From contig CAMQGK010000038.1 in assembly GCA_947000775.1 (NCBI GenBank), positions 3,707,501 through 3,771,500 of the forward strand: 64,000 bases of DNA, read 5' to 3'. The notes below the pieces were generated by a model. It was not told where the DNA came from. It searched no databases and saw nothing but the letters and a program-made list of their open reading frames with translations. The DNA is from Pterois miles (taxonomy: Eukaryota > Chordata > Actinopteri > Perciformes > Scorpaenidae). Below are positions 53,012 to 63,790 of this stretch, in pieces (position 1 is the first letter of the stretch; each line of letters begins with the position of its first letter). The translations under genes were made by a program, and so were the position numbers.

Positions 53012-55371
53012 CTATCTTTGCTCTCTCATCAGGTGAGCTTGCGCTCGCCTCCTCATGGCAAACGCCGTCATCATGCAGCAGAGTGTCAGGCAGGGGAAGG
53101 AGGCGCACGCCAGCAGGAGGCGGACCTCGCCGAATGTCCTGACAAGCGCCGGCCGGCGCCACAGAAAGTCCTGGAACAGCGCCTCCTGCTGGGCCAGCGT
53201 GCAGAGGGACAGCAGGATGTGGAAGAGCTGGTGGCCGTGGCCAACAATGTCATAGCAGCCTGGGGAGAAGCGCTCGGGAATGGGGCAAGAGAAGAAGAAG
53301 GCTGACAGCAGAAACAGCACCACCTGGTGGAGAAATGATGGAAGATAGTTGGGGTGAAATCTGATTACTGGTCAGACAGTGATTTATAATCAGGGGCGTG
53401 TCTACAACATTTTGCATGCTAGGGCCAGAATCAGGCAAACAGTATTGTGTTAGGCATCGACGGGCCTGACTGGAGGCTGATGTCCAGTTAAGTAAAGTTT
53501 ATTACCGCTGATACTTTACTTATTGCATTTTGTACAAGAAGGTTTGGTGGGCCTCTCCAGTAGTAAGACACGATAGACCTTTATTTATAAAACCCTTAAT
53601 GGCAACTTGCCTTCATACATCATATCCTTATTAAATTGGTCCTTTGGTCATTATTGGACTCGTTCAAGTGATCGGCTGGAGCTTGAATCATGCGTTCACA
53701 AACACTACATTTTTGGAAACTGCTTTTGGTGTTTGTGCTGCAAAAACTTGGAACAATTTACAAAACAACATTAAATTTGAACACACAAGGTGATTTTAGA
53801 TCCATGATTAAAACCTACTGGCTGTCATTAACATTGTTCTATTGTTGTTTGGCTGATTGCTTCTTGTAAATTCATTAATTATTTATTTTATATTTTTATT
53901 GTATTTTCTGTTTAATGGTACTCTCGACATCATTGAAACCGGGGGCACTCCCTCAGTGATTCCTCCAAATTTAAATAAAGGCTGAATCAAAGAAATTAAT
54001 GATATTCTCCGTAAAGAGACTGGAGGTCCATGGAGGAAATAAGGAGAAGGAAAAATGGATGCAGAGATGGAGCAAAGTGTCAGTGAAGAAAAGACTGCAC
54101 CGTCTGTTATTATGGGGAACAGACAGTAAGATCTATGAGTAACCTGATTACTTGTGTAACTAACTGATAAATAGACTAAACTCTGATGGCGAGTAAGAAG
54201 CACCACCTGCAGGAAGTGCAGCTGCAGTGCAGAGCTACTCGTCCAGCTGCGGGTGGCGAGGCGGTGTGCGACAGGGCTGATGTCCAGCAGGTAGGCCACG
54301 CCCATCGGCACAACCTGACAGAGCTTCCTGCGGAGCGGGTACGGCCGCCGGAAATGAAGCTTCGCATAACAGCAGGTGGCGCAGGAGAACCAGGCGAGGA
54401 GGGCGGCGGCCGGGAGGAAGACCTGGCAGAAATGACGTCATCAGTACACCTGAGTGCATTTGCTGGGGATGGAAGTGACACACGCTAACAGACCTGTCCC
54501 AGCATGCTTTGCATCCAGGCGGTGTCGGAGCTGTACAGGCACAGAGCCAGAGCGCAGCCGTACTGGTAGACGGCCACGCCCACGTAGTCGAGGAAGAACA
54601 GTGAGTAATGAGCCTGCTCCGAGTGGGACTGCAGCAGGTGAGCTGCAGCGCTGCAACACGCAACACACCTCATTAGTTAGAGAGTGAATACTGGACTCCA
54701 TCTTACTTTAGCATGTTAGCATTTGCTTATTAGCAGTAAACAGCTGAGGCTGATGGGAATGTCATTAGCTCTGCAGGTATTTGGTCATAAATCACATTTT
54801 TTTTCATCACAATCCATCCAATAGTTGTTGAGACATTTCAGTTAACTTCTTTAAGAGATGGAAATATCAACACAGGCAGCTTTTTCTGTGGCTCACCTAC
54901 AGCTCAGGTATGTGATGGCAGAGAAAACATAGAGGACCAGAGGTAGCGAGGACACGTCCAGAGAGAAACCCTGACCTTCAGGACCCTGAAACCGAAAGCC
55001 CAAGATCCCCTGAGGAGGTCAAAGGTCAGACAGGTCAAAAACACAGCTTTCAAACACCAAACAGTGCGGGACTGTAACTTTAGTACCCCTCCTTGCAGGA
55101 TGGAGAACATCATGAACCTCAGCGCCACACAGACGGCGGCCAGCAGGTGGCTCCACACGTTCAGAGTCTCGTTGTGGATCTGGAAGAGGCTGAGGACATA
55201 ACAACGCCACGACAGGCCCACAGGCCGGTACCCGGACAGGATGAAGCGCTCCCGAAACAGAGGGGGGACGGCCACGTCTCGGACGGTCGGGGGGAGGGAG
55301 GGGAGTAGGCGGTCCAGCAGCGGGAGGAAGGAGAGGCACAGGGAGGGAGGGGTGAATGACACCCGAGGCAT
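53012..55371 (-). CDS. Membrane progestin receptor, PAQR7/PAQR8 type (mPR beta-like)
   Basis: Multi-pass plasma-membrane receptor of the progestin and adipoQ family; mPR alpha and beta bind progestins and mediate rapid non-genomic signalling such as oocyte maturation in fish. Exons, 5' to 3' on the minus strand: 55371-55087, 54985-54897, 54650-54494, 54422-54207, 53323-53012; all GT-AG, phases agree, 1059 nt, 352 residues (human PAQR8 354). PAQR motifs are complete: E68/N71/H75 in HNETLNVWSHLLA, S125/H129 in SAAAHLL, D146 in FFLDYVGVAVYQYG, H280/H284 in GHGHQLFHILLSLC. PAQR8-like landmarks are RRPYP, LDISPVAHR and FFFSCPIPE. An in-frame TGA (55389-55387) precedes the start. Linkage to il17a/f supports PAQR8. 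Unlike mammalian PAQR7/8 (one coding exon), this gene has four coding introns. Confidence 0.92.
53570..54000 (+). mobile_element. LINE 3'-end fragment in the last paqr8-like intron
   Basis: Broken plus frames give FIYKTLNGNLPSYI-like sequence (from CTTTATTTATAAAACCCTTA), then ETAFGVCAAKTWNNLQNNI, the conserved 'AFSY.AP..WN.L' end of fish LINE ORF2, and a tail AATAAAGGCTGAATCAAAG. Opposite orientation to the host gene; inactive. Confidence 0.7.
54690..54895. other. paqr8-like intron 2, no feature
   Basis: Intron between exons ending 54897 and starting 54650; canonical splice signals at both ends, nothing else seen. Confidence 0.5.
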
Positions 55372-55439
55372 GATGGGAGATGATCCTCAGCTTGGCTCGT
55401 TGTTCTGTACAGAGCTGAAACAATTAAACAATTTTAATA

Positions 55440-56064
55440 GTCAGGTAGATAGGTGATCTCACAGGGTTAGACGCGTGGTGGGGTGGGTGACATATCGAAT
55501 ATAGTCAATGTATTGTGGCTTGTTGTACATCTAATAGAAGGGCCGTATGGCTACAGGGTATAGACCAGACCAGCATGGCTTTATGTCTCCAGGCTTTCAC
55601 ACTGAAATCTGAGGCTCATATGATATGTGAATATTCACTGTCAGTGAGCTAAATGGTTAAATGATGATTAGCTTGAGTTATACAGTCATACATTAACGTT
55701 CTAGCAGCATCAGTCTCCAACTGAATCTCAGCCTACAGATCAAACGGTTATTTACAGACAACACTGAGTCAAACAGGATTCAATCAGATATGTAGAGATG
55801 TCTGGATCAGTAATATCAGTCACCGTGTTGGACGAGGGAAGACTGAAGGGACATGGTGGTGATCAATGCTCAGGTTCAGGCAGGATCAATAAATAATTAG
55901 GTTTGTTTAATGAGATGGATGAATATAAACTTGTAAACATTACAATCAAACAAACGTCAGATCACATTGAAGGCTATGAGATCTACAGTTTTCTATCCCC
56001 AAAAAGGGGGGGTGTGGCCGGGCCCGACTTGACTATGACTTGATTCAGACTGACTGGGATTATC
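55440..56064. other. Upstream of the paqr8-like gene, no clear promoter
   Basis: About 600 bp without a recognisable TATA box or CpG cluster; the 55620-55900 segment resembles (reversed) sequence at 45870-46130 (for example AGCATCAGTCTCCAACTGAA versus the GGAGACGACAGTCTGATGCT side), so it is partly a dispersed repeat. The transcription start of the gene was not located; a 5' non-coding exon further away is possible. Confidence 0.4.
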
Positions 56065-56425
56065 ATAACATGGGCATGTCTGTAAAGGGGAGACTGGTGG
56101 GGACCCAGAGAACCCATTTACATTTACACATCTGGAGATCAGAGGTCAAGGGACCCCTTTGAAAATGGACATGACAGTGTTCACTCACCAAAATGTACTG
56201 TAAGTTTATTTAACCTCCTTCACTACCAGCTAGTCTGACCTGGTTGGTACCGATGGATCCATCAGGCTCTCTAGTTTACTATGATACCAGTATCTTCACT
56301 CTAGCTTTAAAACTGAGCTGCTACAACCTAAAAATCACAAGGTTTGTTTGCGTTAAAGAAATTAGTGGTTTTAAAACAATTTTGCGTTAACACGTTATTA
56401 TTACGTTAACTCTGACGGCTCTAAA
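56065..56425 (+). repeat. Interspersed repeat family A, copy 6
   Basis: GGGCATGTCTGTAAAGGGGA through GCTAGTCTGACCTGGTTGGT to ACGTTATTATTACGTTAACT, the fullest right half of the family. Its DR1 site is mutated in one half (AGATCAGAGGTCA). Confidence 0.75.
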
Positions 56426-56519
56426 ATGAACCTTTTAAGAGGATAAAAAAAAAAAAAAACTTGAGAAAAACTGAAACATGCTGTAGATGAAAAATACTAA
56501 ATCACCACCAACAGAAAGA

Positions 56520-56539
56520 GGGTCAAAGGTCAGAGGTCA
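56520..56539 (+). promoter_or_regulatory. Overlapping DR1 pair upstream of the paqr8-like gene
   Basis: GGGTCAAAGGTCAGAGGTCA contains three AGGTCA-type half-sites each one base apart, giving two overlapping DR1 motifs. It lies about 1.15 kb upstream of the paqr8-like start codon. Binding is unproven. Confidence 0.4.
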
Positions 56540-56680
56540 CAGCACCGACACACAGAAGAGGAAACAAGCCTACCTGAGTTGTTTGTGTCTGTGAGCTTCA
56601 CTGCAGGAGGCCTTTTCTATTCTAGTCTACTACTGACCTGGTCGCTGTTCAGTCCTGCAGACTGGCACCGTCACATGCAT

Positions 56681-56683
56681 GCT

Positions 56684-56744
<61 letters not shown>
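56681..56744. repeat. (AC)n microsatellite
   Basis: About 31 uninterrupted AC units, between the paqr8-like and il17 genes. It opens a meaningless His/Thr frame. Confidence 0.95.
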
Positions 56745-56746
<2 letters not shown>

Positions 56747-57029
56747 CTAATCTCCACAATGTGTCCTTGTTTTCAGCTAATTAGCTGAATGAGCTGATTT
56801 CAGTCTGAATGAGTTTTTTCTCTGCAGAGGATTTCAGACGTCATGAGACTCGACACAATGCTGACACGCTAATACACAACTCACTGTTAACATCATCAGT
56901 GTTTTACAGGCAGCTTTATTCATTCAAGCTGCAAGAGGTAGAAACAAAGCAAATATGATTGAAAAAGTCATTTTTTTATAAAACGGTCACTATATCCTGA
57001 CAGTAGAGCATGAAACAGGCAATCTGAAA

Positions 57030-57645
57030 ATAATCATGTTCCTCCTGATGGAGCACCAAATACACCGTTAAATATCATTTTCTGTCAATTTTTAATAATA
57101 AAATAATCATGTTCCTCCTGATGGAGCACCAAATGCACTGTTAAATATCATTTTATGTCAATTTTTAATAATAAAATAATTGTTTTCCTCCTAATGGAGC
57201 ACCAAATACACCGTTAAATATCATTTTCTGTCAATTTTTAATAGTAAAATAATCATGTTCCTCCTAATGGAGCACCAAATACACCGTTAAATATCATTTT
57301 ATGTCAATTTTTAATAATAAAATAATTGTTTTCCTCCTAATGGAGCACCAAATACACCGTTAAATATCATTTTCTGTCAATTTTTAATAGTAAAATAATC
57401 ATGTTCCTCCTAATGGAGCACCAAATACACCGTTAAATATCATTTTATGTCAATTTTTAATAATAAAATAATCATGTTCCTCCTGATGGAGCACCAAATA
57501 CACCGTTAAATATCATTTTATGTCCATTTTTAATAATAAAATAATCGTGTTCCTCCTGATGGAGCACCAAATACACCGTTAAATATCATTTTATGTCCAT
57601 TTTTAATAATAAAATAATCGTGTTCCTCCTGATGGAGCACCAAAT
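57030..57645. repeat. 73-bp minisatellite downstream of il17
   Basis: Eight or so copies of a 73-bp unit containing AATAATCATGTTCCTCCTGA, TGGAGCACCAAATACACCGT and TAAATATCATTTTATGTC; unit spacing is about 73 bp (57031, 57104 and so on). Alternating AATCATG/AATTGTT and CTGATGG/CTAATGG variants show that pairs of units were duplicated together. On the minus strand each unit contains ATTTA (in GATATTTAACGG) and an ATTAAA. Confidence 0.9.
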
Positions 57646-57856
57646 GAGTAAATATCAGGCTTCTGATGCATAAGTTATATCAGCACAAGGCTGACACAGC
57701 GACAAATGATACCATCCAATACAACAACCACAAGGCAACGTGAAGAGGTCTTTGGTCCAGGTTCAAGTGGTTCAGATTCAGATTCAGGTGACTCAGAGTC
57801 AGATGATACCGTTTCAGATTCGGGTGCTTCTGATTCAGTTCTGGTTCAGTCATGGT

Positions 57857-59692
57857 TCAGTTCTGGCTGGTTTTGGCCCAGACGCAGGTACAGCCCACAG
57901 CCACAGAGCAGTATGATGCGGTGTAGCAGCGTCCTTGACCCTGCCGGTTCAGGACCAGGACGTTCTGGTAGATGGGGACTGAGTTCAGCTTGTGTCCATC
58001 TGTCAGTCCAGCGTTGGGACTGGAACAGAAGTTGCTGCTGCACTCGGCCTCCCAGAGGGTGGAGGGGATCCGGTTCTTCACTGTGGACGACCTGAAGAAA
58101 CAACAGCAGTGGAGCAGTGGAGGGTCAGTGTGCCGGTGCTGAGAAAAAGACGGACTTCACAAATAAACACCTGTAACACGTCTTTTCATAATCAGCCGCT
58201 AATGTGTGTGTTTTTACATTCATTTACATAATTCTATAGACATTACAGATGTTGATAAACTTGTTACAACACTGTTGTTACTGATAACATCGAACATTTT
58301 ACAAGAAAAGATGATGCTCAGCATTTGCAGATGATGATGTTTAATGTTGTCAACCTTTCAGCATGTGGGTTCTTCAAAAAAGAGCAATATATCAATTTAA
58401 TATATAATTAATTATGATATCATTGGCTAAATCGTATAAAACACTTTGATAGATTTTGCTGTATTTGCATGTTTACTGGAAAAGGCCCTGAACGATCTGA
58501 TTCGAGTGGGGTAACTGTTCATCAACCTATTGATCTGAAAACATGAGGAGGCTGAAGTTTATTATTTGTTTATTCATTTTATTTATATCATATTATTTAA
58601 TTTGTCCTCTTGTGTAATCTGTTGAAACTTTTTAAACACTCAGGTGTACTCCTATCAGTTTTATAATTTCTCTTCAATAAATAATAATAATTGTTATTAT
58701 TATTATTATTAGTAGTAGTAGTAGAGTAGTATAAATAAATAAATAAATACATTGATTGCTATTTAGTTGACATTTTAGTTGAAGAATCCAGGATCTACTG
58801 ATATTTCGAACAAGTCACTCCATCTGAGGACACACATACAGTATATTTTCTATTAGAAACTTTTACTTTGAAATCACCCTCAGGAGCAGCTGTTTATTAC
58901 AGGTCCATACATCCACACACTCATTAACCCCGTCACTGTCTCCTTCATTCATTCATGCACCGACCTCCAGCTCCACGGAGACAGAGATCTGCTGTGGATG
59001 TTCCCGTTTCCTTCAGACAAGGTGGAGACCTCTGAGGAGAACGCCAGCATGGAGTCACAACCAGGAGGAAGCGCTTTAACCCCGGAGGAGGAGGAGGAGG
59101 AGGAGGAGACCACTACCCACAATAGACTGCAGCACACCTGAGGACAGGAGAGGCGAGACTATCACTGTAAATTTAAATGAGCCATTCCCTTCTATATAAT
59201 AAAGGGCTATTATGCTGAATATTACATGCATTTGTATTTAAAATGGGCAGAAATGATGAATAAAGTTTTATATTTCAGTGGTGTGAAGTAAATTTAATCA
59301 AATACTGTACTTTAATCAAGTACAGTCCAATTCTAAGATGACTCTACTTAAGTATTTTGCATTTCATGCTACTTTATACTTCGTACTGTAGACTCTAGAT
59401 ATAGATATAGATATGGATATACACCAAATTAAGCATGTTGAACAATGCTCAGCCAAACAACCTGAACTTATAAAACATCCCTTTGTACCAGTTTAGTGAT
59501 TAGTGATTCTAGCTGATAATCAGACTGAATCAACTTTTGGTTTAACACTATTATTTAGTTCTCATTGCTTAGAGATAAGAGGCCTGAAAGCAGTAAGTCA
59601 TCACTCAGATCAGTGTGTCATCAGATCATAATGTTGGTAAAGTTGATGTTGACGCTCACCAGCAGAGTGCAGACGTTGAGTCTCAGCTTCAT
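57857..59692 (-). CDS. Interleukin-17A/F-type cytokine
   Basis: Secreted pro-inflammatory cytokine of the IL-17 family, acting through IL-17RA/RC at epithelia. Minus-strand exons: 59692-59660, 59137-58965, 58091-57857; GT-AG junctions (CTG|GTGAGC; AG|GTCGGT), phases 0 then 2, 441 nt, 146 residues. The N-terminus MKLRLNVCTLLVCCSLLWV is a signal peptide, followed by an eight-serine run. The mature core has RSLSPWSWR, IPSTLWEAEC, LNSVPIYQNVLVL and VGCTCVW, aligning without gaps to human IL-17A up to the loop before the last strands. Cysteines at 86, 91, 124, 130, 136 and 138 fit the IL-17 cystine-knot-like fold. An in-frame stop without an intervening ATG lies upstream of the start. A single copy here, next to a paqr8-like gene, could be the teleost A/F3 form, but that is a guess. 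Confidence 0.93.
59090..59113 (-). repeat. (TCC)8 coding microsatellite in il17
   Basis: Eight perfect TCC codons on the minus strand (GGA on plus) encode S22-S29, directly after the hydrophobic core of the signal peptide. Length change would alter the signal-peptide cleavage region without shifting the frame. Confidence 0.85.
59278..59400. repeat. Interspersed repeat family E, copy 2
   Basis: GTGTGAAGTAAATTTAATCA, TACTTTAATCAAGTACAGTC and ACTTAAGTATTTTGCATTTC belong to the same common teleost short repeat as 40018-40170. It lies in il17 intron 1. Confidence 0.65.
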
Positions 59693-59746
59693 GTTGTCGC
59701 CGTGGTGCTGTCCAGCTCCTTGTCTCACTGCTCTTCACTTCAGGTG

Positions 59747-59799
59747 TATTTATGAAGATCTGTGACACTCAGATCTGATAACAGAGACGGGAGATTCCC
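59747..59799 (-). promoter_or_regulatory. il17 core promoter: TATA-like box and NF-kB site
   Basis: On the minus strand an ATAAATA box (59753-59747) lies 55-61 bp before the start codon, and GGGAATCTCCC (59799-59789), a perfect match to GGGRNWYYCC, lies about 40 bp upstream of the box. This spacing suits a transcription start near 59720 and an inducible, NF-kB-driven cytokine promoter. Positions are direct observation; activity is inferred. Confidence 0.6.
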
Positions 59800-60159
59800 G
59801 CTATCTCTGCAATCTCAAGACATGAAAGTCTGTGATCAACAGTTTGACAGATCTTCACTGATAACATCTGACAGATCGTAAACCAACTGAAGGTTCTCGG
59901 GACAAACTGCTGACGTTTCTTTTGATTTCCACCCAGAAGTTTCCAAAGATGTTGAGTATTATCCATCCGATTGAATAAACACACATGTGGCTTGAAAACT
60001 TCAGTGTTTCACAGTGTGAGCAGAGTTCTAGGGAAGGACTCATTAAATAAGGATGAATGCTGATTGTTTGAAGACGATAAAGCAACATGATGATGGCGGG
60101 ATCTAGCCACGAATGAGTGGACATGGACTCGTAATACACTGCAGGGCTGCCTTTACAAA
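59800..60159. other. Upstream of il17, no further feature recognised
   Basis: Distal upstream sequence. No consensus ROR, STAT or AP-1 cluster was convincing by eye. Confidence 0.35.
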
Positions 60160-60905
60160 CACGTATACTCCAAGTTTATTTTATGAAGTATACTTAAGTA
60201 AAGTTACTTTATGTAGTAAGTATACTAATATCAATGTACATGTTGTATACTTGTAAGTGTACTAATTTAATATTTCTTGGGACTAAATTGGCCCAATTTT
60301 CAGTTTCTAAAAGTATACTTTTAAGTATACTTTATGTGTAAGAACAGTAAACTTTGAGTACTAATTACATCTAAGTTGTATTTTTTACTGCAGCTGTATG
60401 AACAATACTACAAGTGATTAGGTATACTGTCAGTTTAATGGTTTTGTAGCCCAGTTTCTAGTTTATGAAAGTACACACACATAGAGACTTGCTCCTTTTG
60501 CTAGTTGACTGATGATGATTAAACAAAAAATGTATTTTTCTCTCATGCCTCCGGTGAACGTAGAAAATTCTTGATGTGTTGAAGTAAATTCATATCAAAA
60601 TATCCGTTTACAAACTCTCACTTTAATGGACTAATCTATCAAAAAGGAAGCACAACTGCAAACCATGTATATCTTTCTGTAGGTCTCCAAGGCAAGAATA
60701 CTTAATTATACTTTTCTTAAATATATCTTGATCAAAAGATTAATTGCAAGTATAAGTCAAGGATGCTTTTCTGTATACTTGTCTGCATATGCTAAGTGTA
60801 CTTGAGTATATCTTTGATAGCTACATAAAAATTAATCTGAAAGTATACTGTCTTATCTTAAGTTTTAAAAAAGCATACTAATAGCACACTCGAATAAACT
60901 TATGC
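60160..60905. repeat. AGTATACTT-rich interspersed repeat, copy 2
   Basis: Shares TTAAGTATACTTTATGTGTA, TAAGTTGTATTTTTTACTGC and AGGTATACTGTCAGTTTA with 3262-3640, and is followed by more AGTATACT-rich sequence to about 60905, including the tail phrase GCAAGTATAAGTCAAGGATG. Confidence 0.6.
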
Positions 60906-61974
60906 TTGGTAAGGGTGATGAGGTGAACAGATGAGTGAATGTTGGTGCCCTAATGGTTGTGTGGATCTGCAGAGATAGATAGAGATAGATTGATCTGCTG
61001 AAATGAACTGATTGAAAACAGAGTTGTGTCAGAAGAAACAAGAAAGTTGTCAGATTTACAATCATATCAGTCTTCAACATGACCGGTCGGTTGTGGCAAC
61101 AGATGGAGCAGGATGCAGGGAACCTTACTAAAGGTGATGGTCAGGAACAGGTTTAAAGGTCAGCAGCAGGAAGGCAGTCCAATCAAACAAATCCAAGAGA
61201 GGCACCACATGTGAACAGAGACCAGGTGAAAAACAGGTCCAGGTATCCAGGAGGGAATTAGTGATTTTCAACTGCATGGCTGATGAAGGAAAGTGGAAAT
61301 AGGACAGCAGATGGATGAGAGAGACAGGTGACTGGGACAGGAGGGGAAGTCTGGGGACATCTAGTGGACGAATGGCGAACAACACCCAATTTTGTAGTCA
61401 CACAGCTCAATGAAGTGCCTTCTAAAAGGTGGAGGATATAAATACAATGGCAACTTCCCTCTCTCTGGCAAGCAAATAAATAAATATCAGAATGAGAAAT
61501 ACTTTGTTGTTGATATTGAGTTATGTTTTGCACCAGAATATTGATAAACATAGATAAATTATAAGAAAATATATATAAGAAATATGTATTGCATTGCAAA
61601 TATTAATGCTGAAAAATGTGATCTATCTATAAGTAAGTGCCAGAGTAAACCAGATTATTGCGCTAAATTATTGCACTGTTGAGTCAGTGCAATGAAATTA
61701 TAAATTATGGGGTTACACCTGCAGATAGTGGTAAAAAAAATAATAATAAATATGTTGTATTTATATATGTGTAAATATACACACCCTTTTCAATCAGATA
61801 AACTTGTTTTCTAGACTAGACATTTGGTCCTAAATATAATCTATTAACTTGAAGCTGATAACGTCTGTATGATGATAAAGTAGAATAAATTAAAAGTCCA
61901 TCTTAGATTGAGAAGTTTACAGTAAATGTTTGTACCGGTAGTCAAACAAAACTGATATTGGAACGTGTTCCACG
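60906..61974. other. Intergenic stretch without a supported gene
   Basis: AT-rich; a short AGATAGATAGAGATAGAT run at about 60975-60992. No exon chain. Confidence 0.4.
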
Positions 61975-62034
61975 ATGAACACTAAAGCACATCAATGCCA
62001 GCTCGTTGTTGGAGAGTTTTATAATCCACTTAAT

Positions 62035-62077
62035 ATGGCGGACCCTCCACGCAAAAGCACAAGTTGGAGTGGAAGTG
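62035..62077 (+). CDS. Possible first exon of an unknown gene
   Basis: AATATGGCGGACCCTCCACG opens MADPPRKSTSWSG and is followed by a strong donor-like GTGAGTATGG. The first-exon look (ATGGCGG) is suggestive, but the surroundings are AT-rich, no CpG promoter is seen and no downstream exon could be tied to it. Weak call. Confidence 0.15.
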
Positions 62078-62349
62078 AGTATGGAGAGGGTGTAGGTGGC
62101 AGACTGGAACTGACGCAGCAGTATTCAAAAGAACAGTTACACAGTGTTATACAAAAAATATACAAACTGTTTTTAAAGGTAATTTTATTGATGTTTCTAT
62201 CAAACAAGTACTTTGCATTGATTAGAATAATTTGCCTCACTAAACCCAAAATGCAGACAGCACTGACTCAAGTGTTCAGCTTCCTGTTTCCATACATGGA
62301 GTCCAGAGGGCTTCCTGTGCTGTGGCCCCGCCCCTCACTGTGACATCAC

Positions 62350-63400
62350 AGCAAGGGCATATCATGTGATTTTGGGAGCAATGTGGTCGACTCTGAGGTT
62401 TGAACTGTTTCTATCAGAACCGTCAGCAGCATCACTCTGACCTCGTTTCACTGAGATAGGAAACCAGAGACAATGACTATCAATCTGATAAATCACCGGA
62501 TTTTGAACCTGCCGCTGGTTACCGTCAGAGCTGTCAGCACTTTTCATGCAGACCAGGAAATGCCCTAGATCAGAGACGCTAACCGCTCACACATCGGTGT
62601 CATGTGTGAACTGCTCAAAGACAGGAGCTGGTGCCTTGCGGGTTATATTTAAAACCAAACATAATTTATTAAACTCAGCTTAACTCAGATGAACAATGGA
62701 GTGTGTAAATCAGCAGTGTCAGTAATGAAAGTCATGTATTGTGGCATATTACGTGCTGTGAGAGGTGTTGAAACCAAAAGAAAGTGGATGCCAGCTGTAG
62801 GAAGGGAGAAACACAGTGAGCACATGGACCAGCTTTTAAAGCCTGGAAGGCCCAGGTGAGCTTAATCAGGCCAAGGACTCTCCCTGTTGAAGTTGGCCAG
62901 CACAGGCGCCAAGACAGTGGGAGGGTGTCACACCAGCAATACACCCACCAAGTGTGAATTAGATCGAGATATGCTAAGGTCATACAAAGAGATTCCTTGC
63001 TTTACTGTATAGTTTGATCAATCAACAGATGGAGGTATGCCTCTAGTCACAGAAGACCTCATTGTGGTATGAATGGCATTGCTTCTGGAGAATCTATCCT
63101 TGGCATATCCTGCTGCTTGGTGGGATGACATTGCCTTGCCCAAGGTTGGGAGTGTCAGAGTCCCTCGACTTCCATCTGTATACTAGCTGTCAACTTGTGA
63201 ACTTATGTGTGCAACCTAAGAACGTCGCACACCAGAAGAACAACTAACATCTTGTTTCCTCTCTTAGAAACAGAGAACATCGATCTACATCTGCATTGGT
63301 AAGTACAGCAAAATCTAAAGCAAAATTCACAACAGACAACATCACTTGACTAGATAACATTTTAGCTTCCTTAGACCTTTTTACTCTCACTCACTCATCA
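62350..63400. other. Intergenic stretch without a supported gene
   Basis: No protein or RNA gene recognised. A short segment at 63265-63300 has splice-like borders (CTCTTAG and GTAAGTAC) around about 33 bases, too little to call. Confidence 0.4.
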
Positions 63401-63790
63401 CTCATTTTCTTCCTGTTATCTGGGATCAGGTCGCAGGGGCAACAACTCCAACAGGGGACCTGAGGCATTCTGAGGCCAGTTTGGAGATATAATCTCTCCA
63501 CCTAGTCCTAGGACTTCCCTGTGGCCTCCTCCCAGCTGGTCCCAGCCTGGAACGCCTCACGGATGGCTGAACTTCTCACCTTATCTCTAAGGGAGCCGCC
63601 AGCCACCCTCCTGAGAAAACCCATTTAGGCCGCTTGTACCTGCGATCTAGTTCTTTGGGTCATGACCCAGCCCACATGAGAGTAGGAACGAAGACTGACT
63701 GGTAGATTGAGAGCTTTGCTTTTCGGCTCAGCTCCCTTTTTGTCACAGCGAATGCAATACCACCCCGGCCAATTTCACGTTCTTCTAGAC
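63395..63790 (-). mobile_element. RTE-like LINE 3' end, copy at right edge
   Basis: In reverse orientation: TGCCTCAGGTCCCCTGTTGG, GGAGAGATTATATCTCCAAA (minus) and the TTGAGCCGAAAAGCAAAGCT / GTCAGTCTTCGTTCCTACTC phrases that precede it in the element. It is the same LINE family as at 41210-41530 and 50775-51315 and reaches further upstream into the reverse transcriptase region. Many stops. Confidence 0.7.

Noticed and set aside
54235..54666. A 143-codon minus-strand frame across two paqr8-like exons and their intron
   Set aside because: Wrong frame relative to the PAQR motifs; reads straight through the GT-AG intron 54493-54423.
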